A DNA stretch of 64,000 bases, taken from assembly GCA_964612505.1 (NCBI GenBank), contig CAZTEX010000002.1:1-64000 (forward strand). The letters run 5' to 3'. This stretch comes from JAAZZY01 sp964612505 (GTDB taxonomy: Bacteria > Chlamydiota > Chlamydiia > Chlamydiales > JAAZZY01). Positions 9,301 to 17,753 of the stretch are shown in pieces. The notes below the pieces were generated by a model. The model was given only the letters and a program-made list of their open reading frames with translations. It did no database searches and had not been told where the DNA came from. Each line of letters opens with the position of its first letter. Position 1 is the stretch's first letter. The position numbers and the translations under genes are program-made.

Positions 9301-10265
9301 GAACCATATTTTCTCCCTCCACGAGCGTAGATCTCCCCTTGAAAAGAGGTCAATTCTTGAGACCATAAAATGACCTGACCACCTTCACCATATTCAATTG
9401 CACTAGCATCAATAATAGTTGCATCATCTACAGATGTACGTGTTGCTTTAAATAAATCGCCTCGACCTTCAAAATCACCCCCTAAATTAACTTGGCCACC
9501 TTTAAAGGTTCCTGAAGCATCTAAATATGCTCCTATTAAACGTACTTGCTGCCCTAAAATACAAATTTTACCGCCATACTGATCATCAACGGCGTTCTTG
9601 GCGTTAATTTTACCATAAATTTCACACGTTCCATCGCGCGCTTCAATAAAAACATCTTTAGATTGAATCGATCCTGTATGAAGAATAGAAAGTTGATCTT
9701 TAGCATTTGTTCTGGCGATGAATACTTTTTCTGAAGCTTGAATGGTTCCTGAGTTGACCACGTGGCGTCCCATTAAATGGATTTCGCCAAACGAGCTGAT
9801 TTTACCATGGTTAACAACATCTCCTGTGGTAGGCGGAATATCTAAATGAAGATTGGCTAGATTTTGCCCTTTGAACTCAGAACCAATAAAATAGAAGGTC
9901 CCTTTTTCTACTAATGCTTCTTTATCAATAAAAATGCCTTGTGGATTGAAAATGTAAACAACTCCATTGGCTGAGAGTTTACTTTTGATGCGAGTAGGCT
10001 GATTAGACTTCACATTAATGACTAAAATAGAGTCCTGAGAAGGTTGAATAATTTTAACTTCAGCCCCTTCTTGTACTTCAAATTGCTCGTATTGAATAAT
10101 ACTTTCATTTGAAGCATGTATTTTAACCATTTTTTTCTGTTCTACTAATGACACGTCCCCTTTGACCACCTCTACATTCATCGCAGTCGATGAAAAAAGT
10201 GGCACCTCCAGACAAAGTGCAAAAAGCAAACACGCCAATGGTATGAAAAAGTTCTTGCTACGCAT
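3354..10265 (-). CDS. Large filamentous-haemagglutinin-like secreted protein (TpsA-like)
   Basis: A giant exported protein of about 2303 residues. The chosen start (ATG at 10265) opens a clear signal peptide: MRSKN then a hydrophobic stretch ending near SSTA. An in-frame start 29 codons upstream would bury the signal. After cleavage, the first 250 residues match the haemagglutination-activity/TPS domain: short beta repeats, an FNPQGIFI-type NPxGI motif, then G-rich strands. The rest is beta-helix-like and contains at least eight degenerate modules, each marked by a glycine-rich LLGGG-like strand followed by G-x3-F-x-N-x5-LG. The marks fall near 8545, 8055, 7575, 7090, 6110, 5370, 4615 and 4130. 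The C-terminus is a charged tail with neither an autotransporter barrel nor an LPxTG anchor. No TpsB-like outer-membrane partner is encoded in the window. Likely an adhesin or surface protein; export route unknown. Confidence 0.8.
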   Translation of the reverse strand: MRSKNFFIPLACLLFALCLEVPLFSSTAMNVEVVKGDVSLVEQKKMVKIHASNESIIQYEQFEVQEGAEVKIIQPSQDSILVINVKSNQPTRIKSKLSANGVVYIFNPQGIFIDKEALVEKGTFYFIGSEFKGQNLANLHLDIPPTTGDVVNHGKISSFGEIHLMGRHVVNSGTIQASEKVFIARTNAKDQLSILHTGSIQSKDVFIEARDGTCEIYGKINAKNAVDDQYGGKICILGQQVRLIGAYLDASGTFKGGQVNLGGDFEGRGDLFKATRTSVDDATIIDASAIEYGEGGQVILWSQELTSFQGEIYARGGRKYGSGGLVETSSLNHLGIYSGRVNVDAACGEAGQWLLDPSNIVISDSEDATDDLAAVTEYPPKSGSQVTINVKVLNNFSGGKLHLSASNRITIDADISNISSTLDLTLSAGNQIRFKNKQINVPNGKISFIIENQESGQIICSKDFKGITAHQMVMIAPTGKGNGFQVETPSLVLNLTNSNRSQPEFIFKTDVFALHNNQHQLYLKRARAQIGTVHFEGALEGFDFVNAETNLIVEGKAQIAHLATKGATKVELLGGGEVSEIAEFENLRGIALGGKNNSHLKINGNLNTTSSLTKLSGIIETTGSFEAGDVKLTGHTVVNTNNNPFTVHQNITQENTVANLMLMTGSAVTTVEGSVYANDFTIRSQVAPAICGEVCVFNFTSKTPQISIAHDLIVSGQMDCLNLTTSGENKKVAFAKGGFFKGKTTFNHNGTTTLGDDKAASFHFEDMLDTHQSITYSHGLIYVQGPVEISDLYLIGDTSIQCESYQCNINGTLQQQEVQAHLNINTKDEPITISKFIEVEGISLDTTHPLNIEVPVHVSYFSTTSPSISFSDHLFVQQNFAANNVTTKGAESQLSILGGANIQGSALFDNGSNITLGGNTDSQFVITNRFSCSQSPAKMQGNFDVSGQVDLLEVDLTGHLNFKTHGHHFNVSQSLSQNANLCNLVVDSEEGEINFGKTLNVQNLELITSTPIYIGSEIESLNFSTNSPLVTFANNTLIGEKIEANSVITLGKDKKFQLNGGGFVRGDAKFANTGLLILGQSSQDILELMGPFDRSGGETIAQGTLRTHAAAIDFEKLSLSGPLNILSVSNDGTGGEINFHSEVDGAYPLHINAASSQVNINRAFGSETALSQLTVYANQMISKADLYIERDAGEFFTNIHLANNIQIECKGREGLFFYGTIDGNYDLNAIANDLVVIKKDIGSQNVLNALNVVAKRIDVWASISVNSGAMNFEGDLELCENVKFINSGRTGICFNGKVDGDHYVEIRVSDENGKISFNEDIGLHKPLRHVVLATHMPIHFNKRVYVDHFETTSPSATFYSDITVAGYFNAKNAKFDGTRQNVNLLGGGQILGNATFNNKGDLCLGDDDRVEFDFGGQLSRNEGPTYARGLLQLKGASADFSALHAVGNLKLISTNSKGTAINFNSTVDGTHQLMIDSKNGAVHFYDYVGNHYPLLSLEVNAPSISMQRQIVVKENDLLLNGNLYLMNHSSLKNLGGKKVFIAGTVNGEWDLSLSAHAQDAEIIVLGAIGDQKPVNHLSINLPNQVNFKQNVYAYNLDSTAPVLVFDRNVEVKQHLQANTVVMTTQDGQFSVLGGAYLKGSLELYNKEGSTILGETHFSTFTTENGCVILSENTYAQGLIQTLAAPMQFDRLHLSGPLKVSSVAQSTQGAQISFNKEISGGHAIEVSAGNHVVLFAKEVGHQLAMQSINVQASSIELGADLNILEGTTLFSGDVVLRNNIKIEDQGKGCISFAGQVNGPFSLEIINKHKDGQISFTKSVGQAGVLQNLVMTTQNQVEFPMSLDVVALTTTAPSLVFGDEATVHAEINAHHLLTKGKFRSVRLLGKGNFSGMTTFSNSGSLILGGHDKSEFVFSGPLAVENCVLISKGQIITRGGVSLKELSLKGHTSFNTNGHEFTVIGVVEQIVDNADLNIDVGAGQITFGSAVTANNLKFNTALPVQFDHAVNVAGFETKAPHVLFAHNVTVRGEIIANNVTTMGVESKVKLLGGGEIKGNTIFKNGRGIVLGGHDQAVITFHGPIDTTASLLEARGTIETINKTIDIGSLSVVGNTTIRSTSKGTDGKNIYFLGAVEGPKQLRANAGKAKVCFENHVGSQTALESLQATGSKIELDGDVSSLDGNVVFAGDVVFTNTCNLTAQGKASIIFQGTVNVDENAQGPVDLILDATGKIEFQKDVGDDKAFNEVIVTRVGELVCRSPLKSSIIQSKSKPFQKIEAKVDSKDSEEAAKPTEKQEVLQSELKEDVYQS

Positions 10266-10586
10266 ATTTAAACCCACAATTTTTGTGCTGCAGATACAAC
10301 AAAGCTTTAGCTGCCCGCACAAGTTGCCTCCTAAATTCTTTATTGTTATCAAGGATTTCTTTGTAAATAAAAATTAAAATTATTTTTTAACACTCTTAAC
10401 AATAGCGCATTAACACAAGCTTTCTTATGATGGGGCCCTTTTTGAGATGATTCAAATAATAACTTGATAGCTAAAAAATTCTTGTAAAGTTTCCCAAATT
10501 CTTAATACTCTATTAATGTTTTATCTTTATAATTAGGTTATCTTATTAAATCCTAATGTCTCTTAATGGAGCAAAAAAGAGTAAAC
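10266..10586. other. Divergent intergenic region
   Basis: About 320 AT-rich bases between the divergently read exoprotein gene and the next plus-strand gene. It must hold both promoters, but no convincing -35/-10 pair, palindrome or RNA gene could be picked out by eye. An upstream in-frame ATG for each flanking gene lies within it (10352 minus, 10566 plus) and is judged less likely to be the true start. Confidence 0.4.
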
Positions 10587-12134
10587 ATGTTTAACATCAG
10601 TCACTCACATCCTCAAAGACCTCACCCTGCCCCTGGTTCCTATAGGTCTTTATTTGAGACTCAAGGCGCCAAAAGAAGCTTTCAACCACAAACAGCGATC
10701 AGGGCCCAATCTCAGCTGCCAAGGAAAGCTACTGATTTAGATAGAGTTGCACTAGAAACGCTCTCAAAGGACTTAGCCACGCAAGCTCCCAAAATGACCC
10801 CATCTCGTTCTAATAAAAGAACCGCTCTATCACTAACGACAGCCACTGTATCTGCTTGCTCTCTAGGAATTTTTTGTTATGTAATGGGCGAGCGAATTTC
10901 TAATAATCCTACAGGTGCTGGGTCATCAGAAAATGGCTCCCCTTTCCAAAATTTAACTCTTCATTCAGCTAAAGAACTGTTCTCTAGCACTTTAAACGCT
11001 ACTTCGACTGGTTTTGACAGCTTCTTGCAGGGAGCAAATGTGACCCTTCTATTTGCAACAGATTATGCCCAATCAACCTGGAGCTCTATAGTAGAGCTGT
11101 CATCTAGATTGTTTGAAAATTTAAAGAGTACAACCCCTACCCCTACTTCTCAACTCCCAAAACCAAAGCCTTTAGAAAGAGCTACTTTGACAGATGCGCA
11201 AAAAGACATTCTAAGAATTAGAGAAAAATATCCGGATCAATATATAACAACAGACCTTAAAGATCTCAGCCAAGTAGATGTAAACTCTGGCATATTCAAG
11301 GCTGTAAAGTTAGCTGCTGCAGTGGGAGAAGCTCCAAAAGCTTTTCTACGCATTTGTGAAAAACTAGCAGGCGGCGTTGTTTTTTGTCCGTTATTTCAGA
11401 TAGATGGAATGCTTTTTAATAAATTTACTGTTGATTCCAAAGATCTTCCCAGAGGCGGACCTGCAGCCCGCGAAAAATGGCTCCAGGTAAAGAAAGAGCT
11501 GGGCGAGAAAACAGATGATCTTTTAGAAGCTCATTTGAAGCAAATCAATGCTTCCAGTTATGATGACAAGATGCATCGAGCTATTGTCTACTTTGATTCT
11601 GATAGACTCAAAACCCCCTATGAAACCATAAAATCCAATGATTATACCCCTTTACCTGGTATTGATACTCAATCATCTAATCGAATTGAGACATGGTACC
11701 AATCAGGTAGAGAAGAAAATCTCCAGATTTTACGTGATGTACGCGATACTCATCGGAATGGAGAACAAGCAACGGCTTGGAGTCGATATTCAATGAATTG
11801 TAATTCAAAGACTGCCGGCAGTGTCAATTGTGAAATGCTTGGGACTCTTCCACATTCAAACGGCCCCATGTCATATAATATAAAAGAAACATTAATCAAC
11901 CCTAGTTGTTCTCAAGTAACAGAAAACATCAAAATCGGTGATACAGAACATGTTCTTTCTTATGCAATCAACCCAAAGATAGAATTACCCCTCATTTTCA
12001 ATGAGTTAGTTAATCCTTCTCTCCATTTTGGTCGATTGGCATTTACAGGAAATAACGGGGAAAACGTTCAGGGCTACGTCAACATGCCGACCGAATTACC
12101 CGCAGGAATGCCAAAGACCTGCGAAGAACTTTAA
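10587..12134 (+). CDS. Unknown protein with single N-terminal membrane helix
   Basis: About 515 residues, not recognised. The first 75 residues are polar, rich in Pro, Gln, Ser and Arg. A hydrophobic helix of about 20 residues (around 80-100, after the basic stretch RSNKR) follows, then a Thr/Pro linker and a large soluble C-terminal region with several Cys. I chose the second ATG (MFNISHS) because AGAG lies five bases before it; the ATG at 10566 has no ribosome-binding sequence. The layout (disordered N-terminus, one helix, big soluble domain) recurs in other accessory genes of this window, at 51.7 and 54.1 kb. That would suit a membrane-anchored or secreted host-interaction protein, but no function can be claimed. 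Confidence 0.7.
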   Translation: MFNISHSHPQRPHPAPGSYRSLFETQGAKRSFQPQTAIRAQSQLPRKATDLDRVALETLSKDLATQAPKMTPSRSNKRTALSLTTATVSACSLGIFCYVMGERISNNPTGAGSSENGSPFQNLTLHSAKELFSSTLNATSTGFDSFLQGANVTLLFATDYAQSTWSSIVELSSRLFENLKSTTPTPTSQLPKPKPLERATLTDAQKDILRIREKYPDQYITTDLKDLSQVDVNSGIFKAVKLAAAVGEAPKAFLRICEKLAGGVVFCPLFQIDGMLFNKFTVDSKDLPRGGPAAREKWLQVKKELGEKTDDLLEAHLKQINASSYDDKMHRAIVYFDSDRLKTPYETIKSNDYTPLPGIDTQSSNRIETWYQSGREENLQILRDVRDTHRNGEQATAWSRYSMNCNSKTAGSVNCEMLGTLPHSNGPMSYNIKETLINPSCSQVTENIKIGDTEHVLSYAINPKIELPLIFNELVNPSLHFGRLAFTGNNGENVQGYVNMPTELPAGMPKTCEEL

Positions 12135-12297
12135 GCTATATCAGCAATAAGCTAAGCAAAAATTCTTTTCTAAAAGGTCTTCTTCCAAACAACGTTATTA
12201 TAAACTCTTTTAAGCTTCTGTAGAATAGATTTCCCTGTACTACAATCGTAATTTGTGATTTAGGTAGTTTCAATAGTGTTAATTTAACAGTTTTACA

Positions 12298-14763
12298 ATG
12301 AGCATCCCACCTCCAAACTTAAATTTATTTGCTCAATCTTTCGCACGCGAAATTGAAGGTGTCCAAAAATCTATTATTGCAATTCAAAAGAAAGAAAATC
12401 CTTCTACAAAAATTCTTTGTCAACATGTCCAAGAACTTTGTTCAAATATTAGTATTGAAATAAAAAGACAAGGACACAACCCTAATTATTTAGCTGCCAA
12501 TTGGACACTTCTTTCTGCTCAAACTGAGAGTGCTATTACAAACGCACTAGAGCTAAATACGGATTGTTTTTCGAATGAAAATGCTCTCTTATTACAAAAA
12601 GTCAAAGCTGTGTCTGCTCTATTGACAGATTTTCAAAATGTTGTATCTCACAAAGATGAAATCAATCAACACTCTCTTGAACCATATTTATTCAATAACG
12701 AACCTTGGGCTTTAGCGCAATTTAAGGCTCTTATTCATTCAAAAAACCCTTGGGCAGAAGCAAAACTTGCGCAGTATGCAGCTGAGGGAAAACCTTGTGT
12801 GCTGCAATTAGTGCTTGAAGAGGTGGTAGACAAAGAACTCATTATTGCTTACAAAGATACCCCAGGCTTTCGCACGGGAATTATTGATCTATTAGATAGA
12901 TACAACAGATCTCAGCTGCAACAGAGAGGCTATTGGATCTTGCAAACACTCCTCCAATCAGCACCTTTAGAATGGTCACAACAGTTAATCAAAGAAGTGA
13001 TGGCCAAACCTTCGAGTAATGATAGTTTACAATGTGTAGTTAAGATCTGGAAAGAAGATTCCCCATTAAAAAATTGGCTTCGACCTGCTCTTGTAGCGGA
13101 CTTTTGTGATTGTCAAGGCTGGGCTATGAATACGATTTACCAATTATTGAAAGATTGTCAAGATGGGTCGATTAAAGAAATAATCAACGAGTTAATAAGT
13201 CACTCAAAAGGAAATATTCTTTTACAACAACGACTGTTGTGTTTAGCGGCTTTTTTACCTCACAATAATATTTTTCGATCTTTGTTAGTAACACAATCCT
13301 TGTGTGTAAATTATTATCCTAATTCTCAGTCATTAATTGATAGCCTAGGACGACTCGAGCGATTTAAAAAAAGATTGGAACAGATCGATTCAAAATACCA
13401 TTTACTGAGTTTTTTATTACAATATCATGGGTGTTTAATGATTCTCAAAAGAGAACAACGCCTAATCGATGTTCTCAATAATAATTTCGAACCAAAAGAT
13501 TACCAATCTCCAGCAATATCTGACTGCTTTCCTCAAACTGAATGGATGTTATTAGGAACGATTCTCGGTCCTGATCGACGTTCACTTCATCCACAACTGA
13601 CAAAATTCATTAAAGATTTAGCAGCGGAAGGTATTAACTTTGAATGCCCCTTGTTTTATCGAAAAACGCTTACTGAGAAGCCCTCTAATGTTCTTTTGCT
13701 TCCTGGAGAAACGGGTGCAGGAATATGGCTCCGAGATAGCTGTATAGCACACACATCGGGGATGCGTATACCGAATTTTATTTGTTCACCCGCTGCTGAA
13801 ATATCTCCTTGGTTATTGAAGGTAAGAGAATCACGCGTGAAAGAGGGTTGTCATGAAAAATATATTAACCAAGTACCCTTTGGAACTATTGGTACATTTC
13901 ATGAGCCAGTTACACAGTTTGAAATGGTGAGCTATTTTTTAGGAGGAATGTCTCATAGCGATCCTTTTCATGATTTATGTTTCACTTATAATGAGGGAGG
14001 AAATTGCTTAATAGGAGAAGTAAATAAAGAGACTTACGCTATTATTGGCAAAGATGCATTCGCTCTCAATTTACAACTTTTAAGAGAAGAACTTGCAGCA
14101 TTAGGTTTTAGAAAATTAAGTAATGGAAAATGGGAAAAGACAAAACCTTATGATGCTTTGGATTGCAATTTAGATGAACAAGACCTTCGTTTATTATTTA
14201 GCTTAGATTTAGGGATTCTTCCTAAAAATATCCATTTTGTGGAAAACCCTGATTATCATCTCGATGTTTCAATGGCTATTTTAAATGAAAAAACAGTCAT
14301 CGTGAATGATAGTGTAGATGCCGTTCGTGTTTGGGAAGAGTATGCTAAGCAAACTATTTCAAGTCCCAGCTTTCGTTATGATAGTAAGCGCTATCAAAAG
14401 CGACTAGAAAAGCTTAAAAGTCGTGCTGCTTTCTGCAAACAACACGAAGATCTCATGGCTAAACAGCTCACAGATCAGCATTTCAACGTGATTCGCGTTG
14501 GAGGACGCTTTGCAAATCTTTTTGAAGATGTCCCAGGCAATTACTCTACTAATTTATTTAATTTTTTAACAATAACCTCTCTAGAAGATCGTCGAATTGT
14601 AATAGGAATGGATACAGAGGAGTTTTTTATCAATCATTTTAAAGAAAGTATTTTGAAACACATACCCGAAGTGGACGCTACTTATTATTTAAATGCAGAC
14701 CTGAGCCGCTACTTAACCGAGCTATCTGGAGGGGTTCATTGCCTAATGCGACCTACAACCTAA
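12298..14763 (+). CDS. Guanidino-modifying (deiminase-fold) enzyme with long helical N-terminal region
   Basis: An 821-residue protein. Residues 1 to about 450 are helix-rich and unrecognised. The C-terminal part shows, in the right order, the active-site marks of the guanidino-modifying superfamily (agmatine deiminase, arginine deiminase, peptidylarginine deiminase): W477-L-R-D480, E566-G-G-N, H654-L-D656, and a terminal G-G-V-H814-C815 only seven residues from the end. In agmatine deiminase the same five positions (Asp, Glu, His, Asp, Cys) bind the guanidinium and form the thiouronium intermediate. Between D656 and C815 a stretch near N-Y-S-T-N resembles the conserved strand before the catalytic loop. 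Overall identity to known members appears low, and the large N-terminal domain is unlike free-agmatine enzymes; peptidylarginine deiminases also carry extra N-terminal domains. Substrate unknown. No partner genes adjoin. Confidence 0.72.
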   Translation: MSIPPPNLNLFAQSFAREIEGVQKSIIAIQKKENPSTKILCQHVQELCSNISIEIKRQGHNPNYLAANWTLLSAQTESAITNALELNTDCFSNENALLLQKVKAVSALLTDFQNVVSHKDEINQHSLEPYLFNNEPWALAQFKALIHSKNPWAEAKLAQYAAEGKPCVLQLVLEEVVDKELIIAYKDTPGFRTGIIDLLDRYNRSQLQQRGYWILQTLLQSAPLEWSQQLIKEVMAKPSSNDSLQCVVKIWKEDSPLKNWLRPALVADFCDCQGWAMNTIYQLLKDCQDGSIKEIINELISHSKGNILLQQRLLCLAAFLPHNNIFRSLLVTQSLCVNYYPNSQSLIDSLGRLERFKKRLEQIDSKYHLLSFLLQYHGCLMILKREQRLIDVLNNNFEPKDYQSPAISDCFPQTEWMLLGTILGPDRRSLHPQLTKFIKDLAAEGINFECPLFYRKTLTEKPSNVLLLPGETGAGIWLRDSCIAHTSGMRIPNFICSPAAEISPWLLKVRESRVKEGCHEKYINQVPFGTIGTFHEPVTQFEMVSYFLGGMSHSDPFHDLCFTYNEGGNCLIGEVNKETYAIIGKDAFALNLQLLREELAALGFRKLSNGKWEKTKPYDALDCNLDEQDLRLLFSLDLGILPKNIHFVENPDYHLDVSMAILNEKTVIVNDSVDAVRVWEEYAKQTISSPSFRYDSKRYQKRLEKLKSRAAFCKQHEDLMAKQLTDQHFNVIRVGGRFANLFEDVPGNYSTNLFNFLTITSLEDRRIVIGMDTEEFFINHFKESILKHIPEVDATYYLNADLSRYLTELSGGVHCLMRPTT

Positions 14764-14918
14764 TCCAGGTGATCGCTGTTGAACTAAAATGGAGGCTAAT
14801 GCTTTACATTCTCAAATTTAATCTAACATCTTTCAGAAAAAACATCTTTAATTGTAAGTATACTTTTTTTTCACAATCTGCTATTTTTTAGTACTTTGTT
14901 ATTTGTCTAGAGAAACTC

Positions 14919-17738
14919 ATGAAAGAAATTCCAACGCAGTATCACCCTAAAGATATAGAAGTTAAATGGAGCGACTTTTGGGAAAAGCATCACTTATATA
15001 AAGCTGACCCGACTTCGGGTAAACCCTCCTTTTCCATGGTCATGCCACCTCCTAATGTCACGGGAAAGCTTCATATGGGACACGTTTTAGGGAACACCCT
15101 TCAAGACGTTCTCTCAAGATATAAGCGGATGCAAGGCTTTGAAGTGCTCTGGCAGCCTGGTGTAGACCATGCAGGTATTGCCACTCAAACAGTCGTTGAA
15201 AGAGATCTTATTGCAAGAACTGGCAAAAGACGCAAAGAAATTGATCGAGAGAGTTTTGAAAAGCTATGCTGGGCATGGACGAAAAAACATAAAGAAGACA
15301 TTTTAGATCAAATTAGAAAGTTGGGATGTTCATGTGACTATACACGTACTGCTTTTACTTTAGATCCAGAAATTAATAAAGCTGTTTTAAAGCTCTTTAA
15401 AAAGCTCTATGATGAAAAGCTGATCTATCGAGGCTACTATCTTGTTCATTGGGATCCAGTCACCCAAACAGCACTTGCCGATGATGAAGTTGAACATGAA
15501 GAAAAACAAGATTATCTTTATTATATTCAATACCCTATCAGCGGAAGCGATAAACACTTGATTATTGCAACGACGAGGCCCGAAACCCTCTTAGGAGATA
15601 CTGCAGTTGCGGTCTCTCCAAAAGATTTGCGCTACAGCTCCATCATCGGACAGCAAATTGACCTTCCTTTAACTCAGCGAAAAATCCCTATTATTACAGA
15701 TGATTATGTAGATCCAGAGTTTGGCTCTGGAGTGGTTAAGATAACCCCAGCTCATGACTTTAACGATTATGAAGTAGGACAGCGTCATAACCTTTCTATG
15801 ATTAACATTATGACCCCCGATGGTAAAATCAATCACAATGGCGGAGCTTTTGAAGGGCTAACGATGCAAGAAGCTCGCAAAAAAGTAGTTGAAGAGCTCA
15901 AGCTCATGGGACTACTCATGAAAATTGAACCCCATCTTCACCGTGTAGGAACCTCTTACCGCTCTAAAGCAGTGATTGAACCTTATCTTTCCAAACAATG
16001 GTTCATCCATATGAAACCATTTAAAGAAAAGCTGAAAAAAGCAGTGGAAGAAGGGCATGTTCAATTTTATCCAGATAGTTGGAAAAGCACTTATTTTCAT
16101 TGGATCGACAACTTAAGAGATTGGTGCATCAGCCGTCAGCTCTGGTGGGGTCATCGCTTGCCTATTTGGTATCACAAAGAAGATCCTGATCGGATTATTT
16201 GTCATGTTGATGAAACACTCCCTGATGAAGTCTTGCAACATCCAGAAGAATGGAGACAAGATGAAGATGTTTTAGACACCTGGTTTTCATCCGCATTGTG
16301 GCCATTCAGCACTCTACACTGGCCTCAGAAATCAGCAGAGTTAAAAAAGTTCTATCCCAATAATATTTTAATTACAGGACACGACATTTTATTTTTCTGG
16401 GTAGCTCGAATGCTAATGATGGGAGAATATGCTTTAAAACAATTTCCTTTTAAAGAAGTGATCCTAACGGGCCTTATCTACGGAAAATCTTATTGGAGAA
16501 AAAGTGCCCAGGGCGGAATTGCGTATGTTTCACAAGAAGAGCGCAAAACCTACGACCTTGGAACAACCCCTCCTAAAGATGTTCACTCTAAATGGGAAAA
16601 AATTTCTAAGTCCAAAGGCAATGCCATTGACCCTAGAGAAATTATTGATCTCTATGGTACGTGCGCTATGCGAATGGCCCTCACCTCTACCTCTTGTCAA
16701 TTACAACAAATCGATCTTGATCGGAGAAAATTTGAAGAATTTAAAAATTTTACCAACAAAATATGGAATGGCGCTCGCTTTGTCATTACTAATCTAGAAT
16801 CACTCAGTTTTACTAGGTTAGAGCACGGTCTAAATTTAGACAAATTACAACTTGAAGATCGTTGGATTTTGCTGAAATTAAATCAAACCGTTGAGCAGGT
16901 CACCAAGTATTTAGATAGCTATCAATTTGATAAAGCTTCCACAGTGGCTTATGATTTTTATTGGAACGATTTTTGTGCTTACTATCTGGAAATTGTTAAA
17001 CCCTATCTTTATGGTAAAGTGGGAGAGAGTCAAGACAAAGAACAAAAACAAATGATTTTACTCATTGTTTTATTTTCTTCTATTCGACTTATCCACCCAA
17101 TGGCACCTTTCATTACCGAAGAAATTTTCAGCTTGATTAAAGAACATTTTCATGGCTTAAAAAAGAAGCTAGATTCTATTGATCTTTTTACTAAAGAAAT
17201 GCTTTTAGCTCTTGAGGCGCCTTGCTGCATGAGCTCTTCTTTTCCAAAAGCGATCGCTTATGATTTTCTTGCAAATCATACCGAGCAAGAGTTTGATTTC
17301 ATCAAGAAATTAATCTATACGATTCGTAACATTCGTGGTGAAATGAAACTTTCACCAGGAGCTAAAACCGATCTTTATTTTCAATCTGATCAAAGCCATT
17401 TAATTATTGAGCATCTTCAAATATTAAAATCATTGCTCCCTATCGAACAAATTTATTTTGATAAAATTTGTCCTTCCTCTTTTACCTCTAGTGCAACGGT
17501 AGAAAAAACAACTATTTTGATTCCCCTGCCTAAAGATCTTTTAGAAAAAGAAAAAGAGCGCCTGATTAAAGAAGAACAAAAGAAGACCCAAAATTTAGAG
17601 GGCTTAAAGCAAAAACTAGCCAATCCAAACTTTATTGAAAGAGCTCCTCAAGAACTCGTTGAAAGACAAAAAGACTTGATTGCACAAACTGAGCAAGAGC
17701 TACTTCATATTCAGCAAAAGCTCACTCAGTTTAGCTAG
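14919..17738 (+). CDS. valS: Valyl-tRNA synthetase
   Basis: Charges tRNA-Val with valine in the cytoplasm. It is 939 residues, typical for the enzyme. The HIGH-type signature is H52-M-G-H55 within PPPNVTGKLHMGH, and the KMSKS-type loop is K561-I-S-K-S565. Between them lie the CP1 editing domain (TTRPETLLGDTAVAV) and the W-C-I-S-R-Q-LWWG block typical of ValRS. The C-terminal 70 residues form the expected charged coiled coil. In Chlamydia valS also lies close to the V-ATPase operon; here about 9 kb of extra genes separate them. It converges with the minus-strand paralogue cluster, leaving only 15 bases between the stops. Confidence 0.97.
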   Translation: MKEIPTQYHPKDIEVKWSDFWEKHHLYKADPTSGKPSFSMVMPPPNVTGKLHMGHVLGNTLQDVLSRYKRMQGFEVLWQPGVDHAGIATQTVVERDLIARTGKRRKEIDRESFEKLCWAWTKKHKEDILDQIRKLGCSCDYTRTAFTLDPEINKAVLKLFKKLYDEKLIYRGYYLVHWDPVTQTALADDEVEHEEKQDYLYYIQYPISGSDKHLIIATTRPETLLGDTAVAVSPKDLRYSSIIGQQIDLPLTQRKIPIITDDYVDPEFGSGVVKITPAHDFNDYEVGQRHNLSMINIMTPDGKINHNGGAFEGLTMQEARKKVVEELKLMGLLMKIEPHLHRVGTSYRSKAVIEPYLSKQWFIHMKPFKEKLKKAVEEGHVQFYPDSWKSTYFHWIDNLRDWCISRQLWWGHRLPIWYHKEDPDRIICHVDETLPDEVLQHPEEWRQDEDVLDTWFSSALWPFSTLHWPQKSAELKKFYPNNILITGHDILFFWVARMLMMGEYALKQFPFKEVILTGLIYGKSYWRKSAQGGIAYVSQEERKTYDLGTTPPKDVHSKWEKISKSKGNAIDPREIIDLYGTCAMRMALTSTSCQLQQIDLDRRKFEEFKNFTNKIWNGARFVITNLESLSFTRLEHGLNLDKLQLEDRWILLKLNQTVEQVTKYLDSYQFDKASTVAYDFYWNDFCAYYLEIVKPYLYGKVGESQDKEQKQMILLIVLFSSIRLIHPMAPFITEEIFSLIKEHFHGLKKKLDSIDLFTKEMLLALEAPCCMSSSFPKAIAYDFLANHTEQEFDFIKKLIYTIRNIRGEMKLSPGAKTDLYFQSDQSHLIIEHLQILKSLLPIEQIYFDKICPSSFTSSATVEKTTILIPLPKDLLEKEKERLIKEEQKKTQNLEGLKQKLANPNFIERAPQELVERQKDLIAQTEQELLHIQQKLTQFS

Positions 17739-17753
17739 CCATTATTGCATCTA

